NCBI RefSeq assembly: GCF_000566685.1
Contig: NZ_AZQN01000003.1
Coordinates: forward strand, 806,001-870,000
From: Dyadobacter tibetensis Y620-1
GTDB lineage: Bacteria; Bacteroidota; Bacteroidia; Cytophagales; Spirosomataceae
DNA length: 64,000 nt
Reading direction: 5' to 3'
A program made the translations under genes and the position numbers. Position 1 is the stretch's first letter, and each line of letters begins with the position of its first letter. Under the pieces are notes generated by a model. It was not told the DNA's origin. It saw nothing but the letters and a program-made list of their open reading frames with translations, and made no database searches. Shown here piece after piece: positions 1 through 7,291 of this stretch.

Positions 1-807
1 TTTGCACTCCACGGCGGCACTGCTATCAATTTATTTGTTCGCAATATGCCTCGCCTGTCTGTGGATATAGATTTAACCTATCTGCCGATTGAAGACAGGG
101 AAACATCTTTACGCAATATCGGGGAAGCTTTGGAAAGAATACAGGGACGGATTGAGAAGACGATTACGCCTGTTCGTGTGCAGCATAAAAGGGAGATTGC
201 AAAGCTTCTGATTTCTTCACAAGGGGCGGAAATAAAACTAGAAGTCAATTTGGTCGGGCGGGGCTCATTCAAGGGACCGGTAAAAATGCGCCTTTGTGAA
301 AGAGCTCAGGAAGAATTTGATGTATTTACCGCTATTCCGGTTGTTCCATTTGGGCAACTTTTTGGCGGAAAAATATGTGCCGCCCTTGACCGCCAGCACC
401 CACGGGATTTATTTGATGTTAAATATCTTTTGAGCAATGAGGGATTTTCTGATGAAGTCAGACAGGGTTTTCTCTTCTGCCTACTGGGTAGTGACCGACC
501 AATAAATGAAGTGATCATGCCGAATTTTCAGGATCAGCGTTTGGCTATGGTTAACCAATTTTCGGGAATGAGCGCTGAGGAGTTCAGCTACGAGGAATAT
601 GAAGCCATAAGAGAACAACTTGTTACGACGGTCAACGAGAACCTGACCAAATCAGATAAAGCTTTTCTTCTGAGTTTTAAAAATGCAGAGCCCGATTGGT
701 CCATTTATGATTTTGAGAGGTTCCCCTCGATTCAATGGAAACTGCGTAATTTAAATATCCTAAAACAACGCAACCCTGAAAACACCGGGAACAGTATGAG
801 TTATTGA
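1..807 (+). CDS. AbiEii/AbiGii-type nucleotidyltransferase toxin (5' end outside the window)
   Basis: The frame is open from the first base of the window, so the N-terminus is missing; 268 residues are visible. They show the nucleotidyltransferase signature of the AbiEii (DUF1814) toxins of type IV toxin-antitoxin and abortive-infection systems: HGGT at visible residues 4-7, the metal-binding D-x-D at 22-24, a later acidic strand (KLEV, about 79-82), and the lysine followed by RDLFD at about 124-139. Known family members transfer nucleotides to cellular targets and are neutralised by an AbiEi-type antitoxin usually encoded just upstream, which here would lie outside the window. The ATG at position 46 falls after the GGT motif and is therefore not the true start. 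The gene ends near a zone of pseudogenes and IS debris, consistent with a mobile defence neighbourhood. The family is fairly sure; activity cannot be judged without the 5' end. Confidence 0.85.
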   Translation, partial: FALHGGTAINLFVRNMPRLSVDIDLTYLPIEDRETSLRNIGEALERIQGRIEKTITPVRVQHKREIAKLLISSQGAEIKLEVNLVGRGSFKGPVKMRLCERAQEEFDVFTAIPVVPFGQLFGGKICAALDRQHPRDLFDVKYLLSNEGFSDEVRQGFLFCLLGSDRPINEVIMPNFQDQRLAMVNQFSGMSAEEFSYEEYEAIREQLVTTVNENLTKSDKAFLLSFKNAEPDWSIYDFERFPSIQWKLRNLNILKQRNPENTGNSMSY

Positions 808-972
808 AAGAAAAGCTCGGCTAGTCGTGTATTAGGAAGAAATTTCAAATCAATACATTTTTAAGCTCTTAGACGAACCGGTTACTAGATATATAATTGT
901 TTGAAGAGTATATTATTATCGTAAAGTACCTTCCACTTGTATCAATAAAACCTTCCGGATCAGATGTATATT

Positions 973-1764
973 TCATATATAAAAATCAAAAACTACCGCA
1001 GCATAAAGGCGGATCAATTTGAGGCTTCCCCATTTACACAAAATATATCGAATTGAAAGAGCATTCCAAGTGGAATGTAAAAATGCATTAATTTGGTCTT
1101 GTTTACAAGTGGCACCGCCAAAATGTTCCAATGCGTAGGTGGCTTCAAAACGCATCGCATGCTTAGCAGCTAGTGAATAACCGACAGCATACCCAGGATT
1201 TGACAATAAATGATTTCTTTCCGGTATAGATAAATTATCAGGTGATGGGCCATTAACTCTGCCATTTGCATTCTTGGAATTTCCGATTTTTGCAACGGCA
1301 TTCGCAACATCATTTTTACACAATGTATTGTAATATTCGAAGATCAATTCAATTTTAGATAAGGCTTGTTCTTTTGTAGTAATGCCCGGAATATCCTTAT
1401 AAATCTGTTTTAAATCAGTTTCTGATATGTCTTGATCAAAATTTACTTGCGGATATTTTTTTAAGCTGTTTTGTAAAACTTCATGTAGTTCGTCAAGAGA
1501 GATTATTTTCTTTTCCCCGCTACTTCTTGTATTATCAGACCCAGATAATTTATTGTAATATGCCTCAAAATCCTGCGTGGATTGATTGAAAAGCTCTTAT
1601 GGGAATGTTGCGGGTATCAAAACTTTCACTCCCTTGAAATCAAATAGCTCTGTTGTTGCAATTTCGGCTTGATTTGAAGGAGTTTTCACTTCCGGTTCGT
1701 TACAGGATAAGAGGGCAATTCCTAGTGGTGATGACAGTAATAATTTCTTATATGTGTTCCTCAT
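973..1764 (-). pseudogene. lipoprotein with DUF6973-like C-terminal region, interrupted by one in-frame stop
   Basis: Reading the minus strand from the ATG at 1764 gives a lipoprotein start (LLSC lipobox near residue 21), about 55 codons, one TAA stop at 1599-1597, and then the same frame stays open for about 207 further codons to 973. No frameshift is needed, so this looks like a single nonsense mutation (or a sequencing error) in a gene of about 263 codons. The C-terminal part carries a pattern of the form Q-x-x-A-F-x-H-x-x-W-N-A (seen as QINAFLHSTWNA), which I associate with the DUF6973 family of unknown function. After the stop there is no convincing ATG with a signal peptide; the next possible start is a TTG at 1347. 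The stretch 808-972 downstream shows no gene. The pseudogene reading is confident, the family assignment moderate. Confidence 0.65.
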
Positions 1765-1968
1765 AAATGATTTGTTTCTATTGTTTGTTCGTTACCTCAA
1801 TACTGGTAAAGTGAACGTATTGACTGATAGGTTACAAAAAAAAACGACAAGCGATGGAATATTTGTATTATAGGCATTTTTAGAATATATTTAATATTGC
1901 GATGAATAAAAGAAGTTAGAAGTAGATAGCGATTTTGACACCCGTATAAAGGCCGCTATTTGATAATA

Positions 1969-1991
1969 TAGGACGAGATTTTTTAGTCCTA
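1969..1991 (-). terminator. possible weak terminator hairpin after the small envelope operon
   Basis: A 6-bp stem (TAGGAC with GTCCTA) and an 11-nt loop lie about 36 bases past the stop of the 2027-2458 gene on the minus strand. The stem is short and no strong U-tract follows, so this is tentative. The rest of 1765-2026 shows no gene. Confidence 0.25.
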
Positions 1992-2026
1992 ACTTTTAAT
2001 TTAACCCTTTCTAGTAAAGCCGTTAA

Positions 2027-2458
2027 CTATTGGATCTCAATTCTGTCATCGTATACAAAGTAAGTAGAGGAGGGCGGGCCTTGATATTTATAGTCTGTAA
2101 AGTATCCAGTTTTAAGCTGAAGTGAATCCGTTGCAGATGTAAATGCTGTAATCGTCACATCGCCGTCTGGCATGTTAAAATGTTCTCTGACATTAAAAGT
2201 AAGCCCTACACTAATTCCAGGTTTTATATTCTGATAGTACCAACTGCGCTTTCCATTAGCACCACGTATCCATACTTTAAGAAGATCCTGATCAGTTTTG
2301 TTGGTGACTATCATTCTGACATCATCTTGTCGACCCGGAGTACTCTTTTCGCAAGAGGCTATGCAAACTAATACTAAAAAAAGAAAACATTTATTTAGGC
2401 TCTGTGGCATAAGGAATTTTTGTAATAGCTTCATAGTTAATTTTTTGAGTCTATTCAT
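2027..2458 (-). CDS. small putative lipoprotein of unknown function
   Basis: This encodes 143 residues with an N-terminal hydrophobic segment ending in a lipobox (IASC, Cys36), so the mature protein is probably a membrane-anchored lipoprotein of about 108 residues. The mature part is rich in beta-prone and aromatic residues and resembles no family I can name. The start at 2458 overlaps the upstream stop in an ATGA arrangement, suggesting translational coupling; internal ATG codons at residues 9 and 17 would also leave a usable signal peptide. It is the last gene of a three-gene minus-strand operon running from 3460 to 2027. The export prediction is reasonably sure; the function is unknown. 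Confidence 0.6.
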   Translation of the reverse strand: MNRLKKLTMKLLQKFLMPQSLNKCFLFLVLVCIASCEKSTPGRQDDVRMIVTNKTDQDLLKVWIRGANGKRSWYYQNIKPGISVGLTFNVREHFNMPDGDVTITAFTSATDSLQLKTGYFTDYKYQGPPSSTYFVYDDRIEIQ

Positions 2459-2880
2459 TTGTCAAAAGATGTCTTCACAGCCCCTAATCTATGGATGAAT
2501 AGTGTTTTAATTTTTACCTCCCTTGCAGGAATAGGCACACCTCCTATGTGAGCGTTTTTAAAGACTGGGGCGTGAGTAAAGTAAACAACAATACTGTCTT
2601 TTGAATCTTCACCTAAATGCCAATCGTAGAAATCCTTCCAGTAGATATCATTGACGGCTTGTCTGTCAAAATTGATAAAATCTAGCTCTGACTTTGGCCA
2701 ATACCCGTATTTTTCTCTGTAGCTCAACAATGATTTACTGAAATCATATGGAGGTCTTATTTGTTTCCTCAATTTCCTAAAATTCATTGGGGGCATATTT
2801 GCACCCAACTTTTCTGTACATGAAACATGCAAAAGACAAAACATCAACAAAGAGACATAAAATATAATAAACTTATTCAT
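2455..2880 (-). CDS. small putative exported or lipoprotein of unknown function
   Basis: This encodes 141 residues. A hydrophobic N-terminus is followed by HVSC (Cys21), an imperfect but possible lipobox. The remainder has many aromatic residues (RPPYDF, YWPKSELDFINF, DIYWKDFYDW) and no motif I recognise. It overlaps the upstream barrel gene by 8 bases and the downstream lipoprotein gene by 4, so the three are almost certainly co-translated. Such triplets of an outer-membrane barrel with two small lipoproteins are common in Bacteroidota, but no role can be assigned here. Confidence 0.6.
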   Translation of the reverse strand: MNKFIIFYVSLLMFCLLHVSCTEKLGANMPPMNFRKLRKQIRPPYDFSKSLLSYREKYGYWPKSELDFINFDRQAVNDIYWKDFYDWHLGEDSKDSIVVYFTHAPVFKNAHIGGVPIPAREVKIKTLFIHRLGAVKTSFDK

Positions 2881-3460
2881 ATTTTTTCCTGATCAACCAC
2901 CCGAAACGAAGCTGAATTGCTGGTGATAATGAAAAAGATCCCAGATTTTCTTTTTCAACTCCGTATCCTAAACTTAGACCTAAGCCTAGTTCAAAGCTTC
3001 CGTTCTTAGCAAACGACCTCTGTATCCCCCATTGTGGGGTGCAATAAATACCAGACTGGTGGTATAGACCTTTGTGTACAATAGGTGCAGTCTCGTAAGA
3101 AAGCGATACACCCACAAAATTGCCTATGGTTTGCTTCTTTTTAAGAGCGGCTGGCTTTATGCGGTAATAATGTCGACTACCAATAGTGAGAAATGGATTT
3201 ATCGTATATCCAAATTTAGAATTTATTCTGCCACTGGTAAATATAAATGCGCTACTCAAACCACCGGACAACACGATATTATTTTTCTGAGAGACATTAA
3301 TTTCCTGCTGATAAGAAAATCCAAACCCATCTATATTTACTTTCTTTTGCGAGAAAGTGTGAGATAACGTGTCGATATTGCTATTACGAAATTTTACTTC
3401 CCCCTTACCTACAAGTGGTAGTAGGAAGAGGGGAAGTAAAAGTATAATTCTTATATTCAT
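2873..3460 (-). CDS. small outer-membrane beta-barrel-like protein
   Basis: This encodes 195 residues. Residues 1-20 form a signal peptide (positive start, Leu/Pro-rich core, cut near GKG). The rest alternates hydrophobic and polar residues with many glycines and aromatics, ending in a strand-like segment (QLRFGWLIRKKYE), typical of outer-membrane barrels of about eight strands. No specific family is recognisable. It is the first gene of the operon with the two small lipoproteins downstream. The next minus-strand coding sequence upstream is the broken transposase, so the promoter must lie within 3461-4255. The envelope assignment is moderately sure. Confidence 0.55.
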   Translation of the reverse strand: MNIRIILLLPLFLLPLVGKGEVKFRNSNIDTLSHTFSQKKVNIDGFGFSYQQEINVSQKNNIVLSGGLSSAFIFTSGRINSKFGYTINPFLTIGSRHYYRIKPAALKKKQTIGNFVGVSLSYETAPIVHKGLYHQSGIYCTPQWGIQRSFAKNGSFELGLGLSLGYGVEKENLGSFSLSPAIQLRFGWLIRKKYE

Positions 3461-3564
3461 GCTATTGGATTTATAACCATCTTTTTTGGTATTTAATCAT
3501 CCATATTATATAACTGAGACTCTCAATCCTTAATTATTCTAACTCCTATAGTCTTCGACCCTCT

Positions 3565-3780
3565 TGTGCAGCTTGCGTATACCGATCCTTTCTGAATGTT
3601 ATAATCCAGGTCGATCACGTCAAAGCACGTTCTAAATTTCCCAGATTGGCACTGAACCCGAAAAACCTTCAAATTCTCTGCAAAGCCTGTAATTTGGGTA
3701 AATCTAACCTGTACAAAGACGATTGGCGACCGAAGGATTGGAAGACAATGATCCGCGTATTTTTAAACATTAAAGCGTGA
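3565..3780 (+). pseudogene. HNH endonuclease, C-terminal fragment
   Basis: No ATG-initiated gene is present, but this plus-strand frame reads as the zinc-binding core of an HNH nuclease: a C-x-x-C (CAAC) at the start, then VDHVKARSK, NPKNLQ, and LCKACNLGKSN, ending at TGA 3778-3780. Order and spacing (Cys pair, Asp-His, Asn-x-x-N-L-Q, C-x-x-C-N-x-x-K) match the HNH consensus well. The frame is closed upstream at 3511-3513 and the residues just before the Cys pair look random, so the N-terminal part is lost. It is probably a remnant of a mobile element or restriction/defence gene in this debris-rich region. Confidence 0.65.
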
Positions 3781-4255
3781 GCCTATTCGAACTATGAGAA
3801 CAAAGCCAGCTTCAAAAATGCAAGAATATCAAATGCCATTGTGGCTAGCCTAATCCTAAATTTAGAGTGCTTTTTATTTTCCACCGTTTCTGAGTTTAGA
3901 ATATTAATATAAGATGTAAAAACCGATACCAAAACCCAAAAGTGATGAACGGTAGATAATTATAGTGAATAACAACATTCTAAAACCTAGGAATACGCGT
4001 TATTTGATGCTATGATACCTAGCTGTTAATAATATAATGTGTCGTGAAAACTCATCATAGGACGAACATAATCACTTTGAGTTACGCACACTTGTCTAAT
4101 GATTTGGCCCTTAGCGTCGTTAGCATTTTCAAAAGTTCCTTCTACCTGATAAACAAAAGCGAGGTGCTTGATATTTCTATGTCCGTAAGTGGCAGTGATG
4201 TGAGAGTGTTAAATTAACGGTGTAAGCCTCGTGTTAAAAGAACTGTGCAAAGGGA
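3781..4255. other. 475-bp stretch with no intact gene
   Basis: This lies between the HNH fragment and the transposase remnant. The first 245 bases are AT-rich with frequent stops in all frames. The second half contains one unexplained open stretch on the minus strand (4026-4208, listed separately). I could not make out a clear terminal inverted repeat for the IS copy that ends near 4256. Confidence 0.5.
4026..4208 (-). pseudogene. possible decayed coding fragment, 60 codons without a start
   Basis: On the minus strand a 60-codon stretch is open between stops. Its composition looks like real protein (segments such as ATYGHRN, FVYQVEG, ENANDAKGQ, SDYVRPMM) rather than random AT-rich translation. 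There is no initiator or ribosome-binding site and I recognise no family. It sits between the HNH fragment and the IS256 remnant, so a truncated tail of a displaced gene is plausible. It could equally be chance. Confidence 0.25.
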
Positions 4256-5279
4256 TTAAATTTTGATTTGACATCTTTCCTGTCCAAATATATTAATAAA
4301 TTGTAAAAGCATAATTGGCCAGTTTCTTTGGGGCATTGTCCACTTTCTGGAAACCTGCATCAAAGCCAAATAAACGGCCTTTTCCATCGCCGAATCATTT
4401 GTAAAAGATGTCTTAGTTTTGGCGGCCGCCGCTGCGGTGTATTTACGAACTATGCGGTTGATATTTTCAATGATGTTCGTGGTACAAATGATCTTTCTGA
4501 TTTCCATTGGTAACTCGAAAAAAGTAGTCAGATTGTCCCAATTGGCCTTCCAAGACTGCCCGTTATAGGGATATTTTTTCGACCAAATTGCTTCAAAAGC
4601 TTCCAATTCACGATAAGCAGTCTCACAGTCTGGTGCGTCATACACCTTTTTTAAAGCAGCTGCTACTTGTTTCTTGTCCTTCCAAACAACAAATTTCAAT
4701 GAATTTCCGCTCGGCGGCCGCTTAGTTGGTGCGCAATGCATATTTGGGTTTTCGTTTCAGGGGAAACAGCTCTGATTGCGTCAGTGAAGCCCTTTATGAT
4801 ATCCGTACTACTAATCAAGATATCTTCAACACCCTGGCTTTTTAGATTTATCAGCACACTCATCCAGAAGGATGCACTCTCGTTCTGGCAGGTCCACATA
4901 CCCAGTACTTCTTTTTTTGCCCTGGTCATTGAGACCAACGGCGATCTGAACAGCTTTGTTGATTATTTTTCCTTCCTGACGGACTTTGAAAATCACTGCG
5001 TCCATCCATACAACCAGATGCCAATCGACGGCTCTTCCATTGATCTATGTGCTCAATGATCCTGTCTGTAATGTATGAGATCGTAGCCTCACTCATATCA
5101 ACGCCGTAAAGTTCTTTGATATGATTTTCAATATCACGGGTACTCATGCCGTGAGTGTAAAGCGAAAGTACATGATCGTCGATGTCATCCATGACCCGCC
5201 GCCGCTTGGGTAGAACCTGCGGAGAAAAACTTTCATCACGGTCGTGCGGGACCTGTGGTACTCGCAGTTTAGGTGCCTT
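4256..5279 (-). pseudogene. IS256 (Mutator)-family transposase, multiply broken
   Basis: Read on the minus strand across frames, this reconstructs the central and C-terminal parts of an IS256-family DDE transposase: VPHDRDESF, DDHVLSLYTHGMSTRDI, VVWMDAVIFKVR, INKAVQIAVGLNDQGKKEVLGMW, SSTDIIKGFTDAI, FVVWKDKKQ, RKIICTTNIIENINR, KAVYLALMQVSRKW. It is disrupted by a shift near 5015-5035 (before VVWMDA), a run of seven A's near 4912-4918 where the frame predicts six, and a GC-rich out-of-frame insertion at about 4711-4725. A further in-frame GC-rich insertion of five alanine codons lies at about 4421-4436. The frame closes upstream at 5280-5282, so the N-terminal third is lost. The copy cannot make active transposase. 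No ends or target duplication were identified. Confidence 0.85.
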
Positions 5280-5351
5280 TTAATTGTCAACATTCTGGTG
5301 TTCCCCCAATCCAGAACCCTTAATTATTTGCGAATTGTTGTACCAACAAAA

Positions 5352-5383
5352 AAGAGGTTACACTTTTAAAAGTGTAACCTCTT
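5352..5383 (-). terminator. rho-independent terminator of tRNA-Leu
   Basis: A perfect 32-base palindrome (two 16-base arms) begins 10 bases beyond the 3' end of the minus-strand tRNA-Leu. On the minus strand it is followed by a run of T's, as expected for an intrinsic terminator. It also lies close to the truncated end of the IS256 remnant. Confidence 0.8.
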
Positions 5384-5392
5384 GATAATCAG

Positions 5393-5478
5393 TACCGGGG
5401 ACGGGAATCGAACCCGTACGAGCGTTTCGGCTCACAGGATTTTAAGTCCTGCGTGTCTACCAGTTCCACCACCCCGGC
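5393..5478 (-). tRNA. tRNA-Leu (anticodon UAA)
   Basis: The 86-base minus-strand sequence folds as a class II tRNA: acceptor GCCGGGG paired with CCCCGGU (one G-U pair), a D-arm containing GGTAGACACG, an anticodon stem AGGAC/ATCCT region with TAA in the loop, a long variable arm, and the T-arm GGGTTCGATTCCC with the invariant TTCGA. The CCA end is not encoded. The long variable arm and UAA anticodon identify leucine. Confidence 0.95.
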
Positions 5479-5512
5479 CTGCGTGTCTGCATAAATGCAG
5501 GGCCGCTTAGAA

Positions 5513-5540
5513 AAAAAAGCACCGTAACCGGTGCTTTTTT
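5513..5540 (-). terminator. hairpin terminator between the two tRNA genes
   Basis: The stem AAAAAAGCACCG/CGGTGCTTTTTT with a 4-base loop lies immediately 3' of tRNA-Gly on the minus strand and is followed by T's. It probably ends tRNA-Gly transcription, which would imply that tRNA-Leu has its own promoter in the short spacer. Confidence 0.75.
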
Positions 5541-5541
5541 G

Positions 5542-5614
5542 AGCGAAAGACGGGGTTCGAACCCGCGACCTCGACCTTGGCAAGGTCGCGCTCTACCAGC
5601 TGAGCTACTTTCGC
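5542..5614 (-). tRNA. tRNA-Gly (anticodon GCC)
   Basis: The 73-base minus-strand sequence has acceptor GCGAAAG paired with CTTTCGC, a D-arm with AGCTCAGCTGGTAGAGC, the anticodon loop containing GCC between GACCTT and AAGGTC, and a T-arm with GGTTCGAACC. CCA is not encoded. The fold is standard. Confidence 0.95.
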
Positions 5615-5838
5615 AATCGCCATATCGTTTATGGTGATGCAAAAGTAGGGAGTCCATTTCTATTACGCAAGCGTTTCTTCTAAATATTTTTTCAAATAAA
5701 TCACCGTAAAATTTAACATTTTGGAAATCAGTAAGATCGAAGTGAAAAAATATTTATTAATTTATTTTCACACTCACAAATATCCGCTATAAATGGCTCC
5801 AGAAGCAGGTAATCGTATTTATGCCCTTAACGATTTCA

Positions 5839-6012
5839 TCATATTTCCACTTTATAGCCCGGAAGATACTTCCATATTTCCCTGTTCTCCAGGCTGTGAA
5901 TAGTCTCTGGCCTGATTTTTAAGGATACATCAATCAAATTAGGAAATGAATAGAACCCAAGGACTCTGTTCATCAATGAATAAAATGGGATATTTTCGGG
6001 GTAGCCGTTCAT
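5839..6012 (-). CDS. possible 57-residue small protein
   Basis: An ATG at 6012 opens a minus-strand frame of 57 codons that ends in two tandem stops. The translation has ordinary amino-acid composition (starting MNGYPENIPFYSL, ending LPGYKVEI) and no signal peptide or membrane segment. I recognise no family. It could be a real small protein, the tail of a lost gene, or chance. Confidence 0.3.
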   Translation of the reverse strand: MNGYPENIPFYSLMNRVLGFYSFPNLIDVSLKIRPETIHSLENREIWKYLPGYKVEI

Positions 6013-6044
6013 CCTTAATTTACTCTGGCCACTTAAATTTTGTT

Positions 6045-6052
6045 TACCTTTG
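6045..6052 (+). promoter_or_regulatory. candidate -7 box for the TerC gene
   Basis: TACCTTTG matches the Bacteroidota primary sigma-factor -7 consensus TAnnTTTG and lies about 100 bases before the TerC start. No good -33 TTTG is visible at the usual distance, so this is tentative. Confidence 0.35.
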
Positions 6053-6150
6053 CCGCATGATCGATAACCTGTACCTAAGCAGTGGTAAAAGACCAGGGCT
6101 CAACCGGGATATGATTCATAAATAAGTTTTAATTAAAGTATTATTTTTCC

Positions 6151-7218
6151 ATGATCTCCAACGAAATTCTATTTTTCGGTGCTTTTATTTTAGTCATAGG
6201 CCTGATGTTGCTACTTGACTTGGGTGTTTTTAGCAAAAAAGACCATATAGTCAAGTTTGGCGAGGCAGCGGCCTGGACAGTAGCCTGGATAGCATTGGCA
6301 TTGGTGTTTTACGCCATTATCAATACCCATGGCGACTGGATACATGGGATGAGCAATTATGCAGAGTTGGAGGCTGTTCGAGATAAATATGCCCCAAATT
6401 TGGAGTTGATACCTGGTAACTTCGAAGCCAGCGTGGAAATATACAGGCGGAATATGTCCCTTGAATTCATCACGGGTTATCTTCTGGAATATGCCCTATC
6501 GATTGATAATATTTTTGTGATTATTTTGATTTTTTCCTCCTTTGGGGTTAGGCCGAAATACTATAAAAAAGTGCTTTTCTGGGGCGTACTTGGCGCCATA
6601 ATCATGCGTTTTATATTTATCTTCCTTGGCTCTGCTCTCATGCAGCGCTTCGATTGGATTATCTATATTTTCGGTTTGTTATTGGTATATCAAGGAGGCA
6701 AGATCTTCTTTGAAGGGGGCGAGGATGAAAAGATTGAGCCTGCGAAACATCCTGTGGTGAAGTTTACTTCAAAGTATTTTCCGGTATATCCCCGATATGT
6801 AAGAGAACACTTTTTCGTTCTGAAACAAGGGAAGTGGTTGTTGACCCCTCTTTTTGTAGTAGTACTTATTGTCGAGTTTACCGATCTTATCTTCGCAGTA
6901 GATTCGGTACCGGCAGTATTCTCCGTTACGAAGGATCCTTATGTAGTGTTCTTTTCTAATATATTCGCCATTATGGGGCTGCGTTCTATGTTCTTCTTTT
7001 TGAGTAATATCATGAGTTTATTCCGATTCCTCAAATACGGGCTGGGGGTTCTCTTGGTATTCATAGGAGGCAAAATGCTCGCTCATCACCAGTTGGAAGC
7101 TCTGGGCTTTGAAACAGTTTACTCTTTATACATTATCCTGGGCATTCTGGCCGTTAGCATTCTGGCATCACTGGTGATTCCTGAAAAGAAAACTCCTGAA
7201 AAGAAAGTGACTGCCTAG
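6151..7218 (+). CDS. TerC/Alx family integral membrane protein
   Basis: This encodes 355 residues with about eight to nine hydrophobic segments. It contains both hallmark acidic membrane motifs of the TerC family: LEYALSIDNIF (residues 112-122) and EFTDLIFAVDSVPA (242-255), followed by the NIFAIMGLRSMFF signature. Family members act in metal-ion homeostasis, notably manganese export (Alx, MntP-like roles), and have been linked to tellurite resistance and to metallation of exported enzymes. An insertion of about 45 residues after the second segment (about 58-104) separates the membrane segments and is probably extracytoplasmic. The gene stands alone between the tRNA cluster and the helicase, and its ATG is the only good start. 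The family is certain; the transported ion is not determinable here. Confidence 0.93.
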   Translation: MISNEILFFGAFILVIGLMLLLDLGVFSKKDHIVKFGEAAAWTVAWIALALVFYAIINTHGDWIHGMSNYAELEAVRDKYAPNLELIPGNFEASVEIYRRNMSLEFITGYLLEYALSIDNIFVIILIFSSFGVRPKYYKKVLFWGVLGAIIMRFIFIFLGSALMQRFDWIIYIFGLLLVYQGGKIFFEGGEDEKIEPAKHPVVKFTSKYFPVYPRYVREHFFVLKQGKWLLTPLFVVVLIVEFTDLIFAVDSVPAVFSVTKDPYVVFFSNIFAIMGLRSMFFFLSNIMSLFRFLKYGLGVLLVFIGGKMLAHHQLEALGFETVYSLYIILGILAVSILASLVIPEKKTPEKKVTA

Positions 7219-7291
7219 AATATAAGAAGGGGAGCTAACTCGGCTATTCCCCAACAATAAACCCGACACCATAAGCTTCGTAAGCCTAATT

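Larger units (their letters stand above)
5615..6150. other. 536-bp spacer between tRNA-Gly and the TerC gene
   Basis: It contains one possible 57-residue reading frame on the minus strand (5839-6012) and a candidate promoter for the TerC gene (6045-6052). The first 220 bases are AT-rich with no visible gene. I looked for a metal-sensing riboswitch ahead of TerC and saw no convincing match in the leader (about 6058-6150). Confidence 0.4.

Noticed and set aside
6053..6150. Possible manganese (yybP-ykoY-type) riboswitch before the TerC gene
   Set aside because: I could not find the conserved loop sequences or the expected paired regions in the leader.
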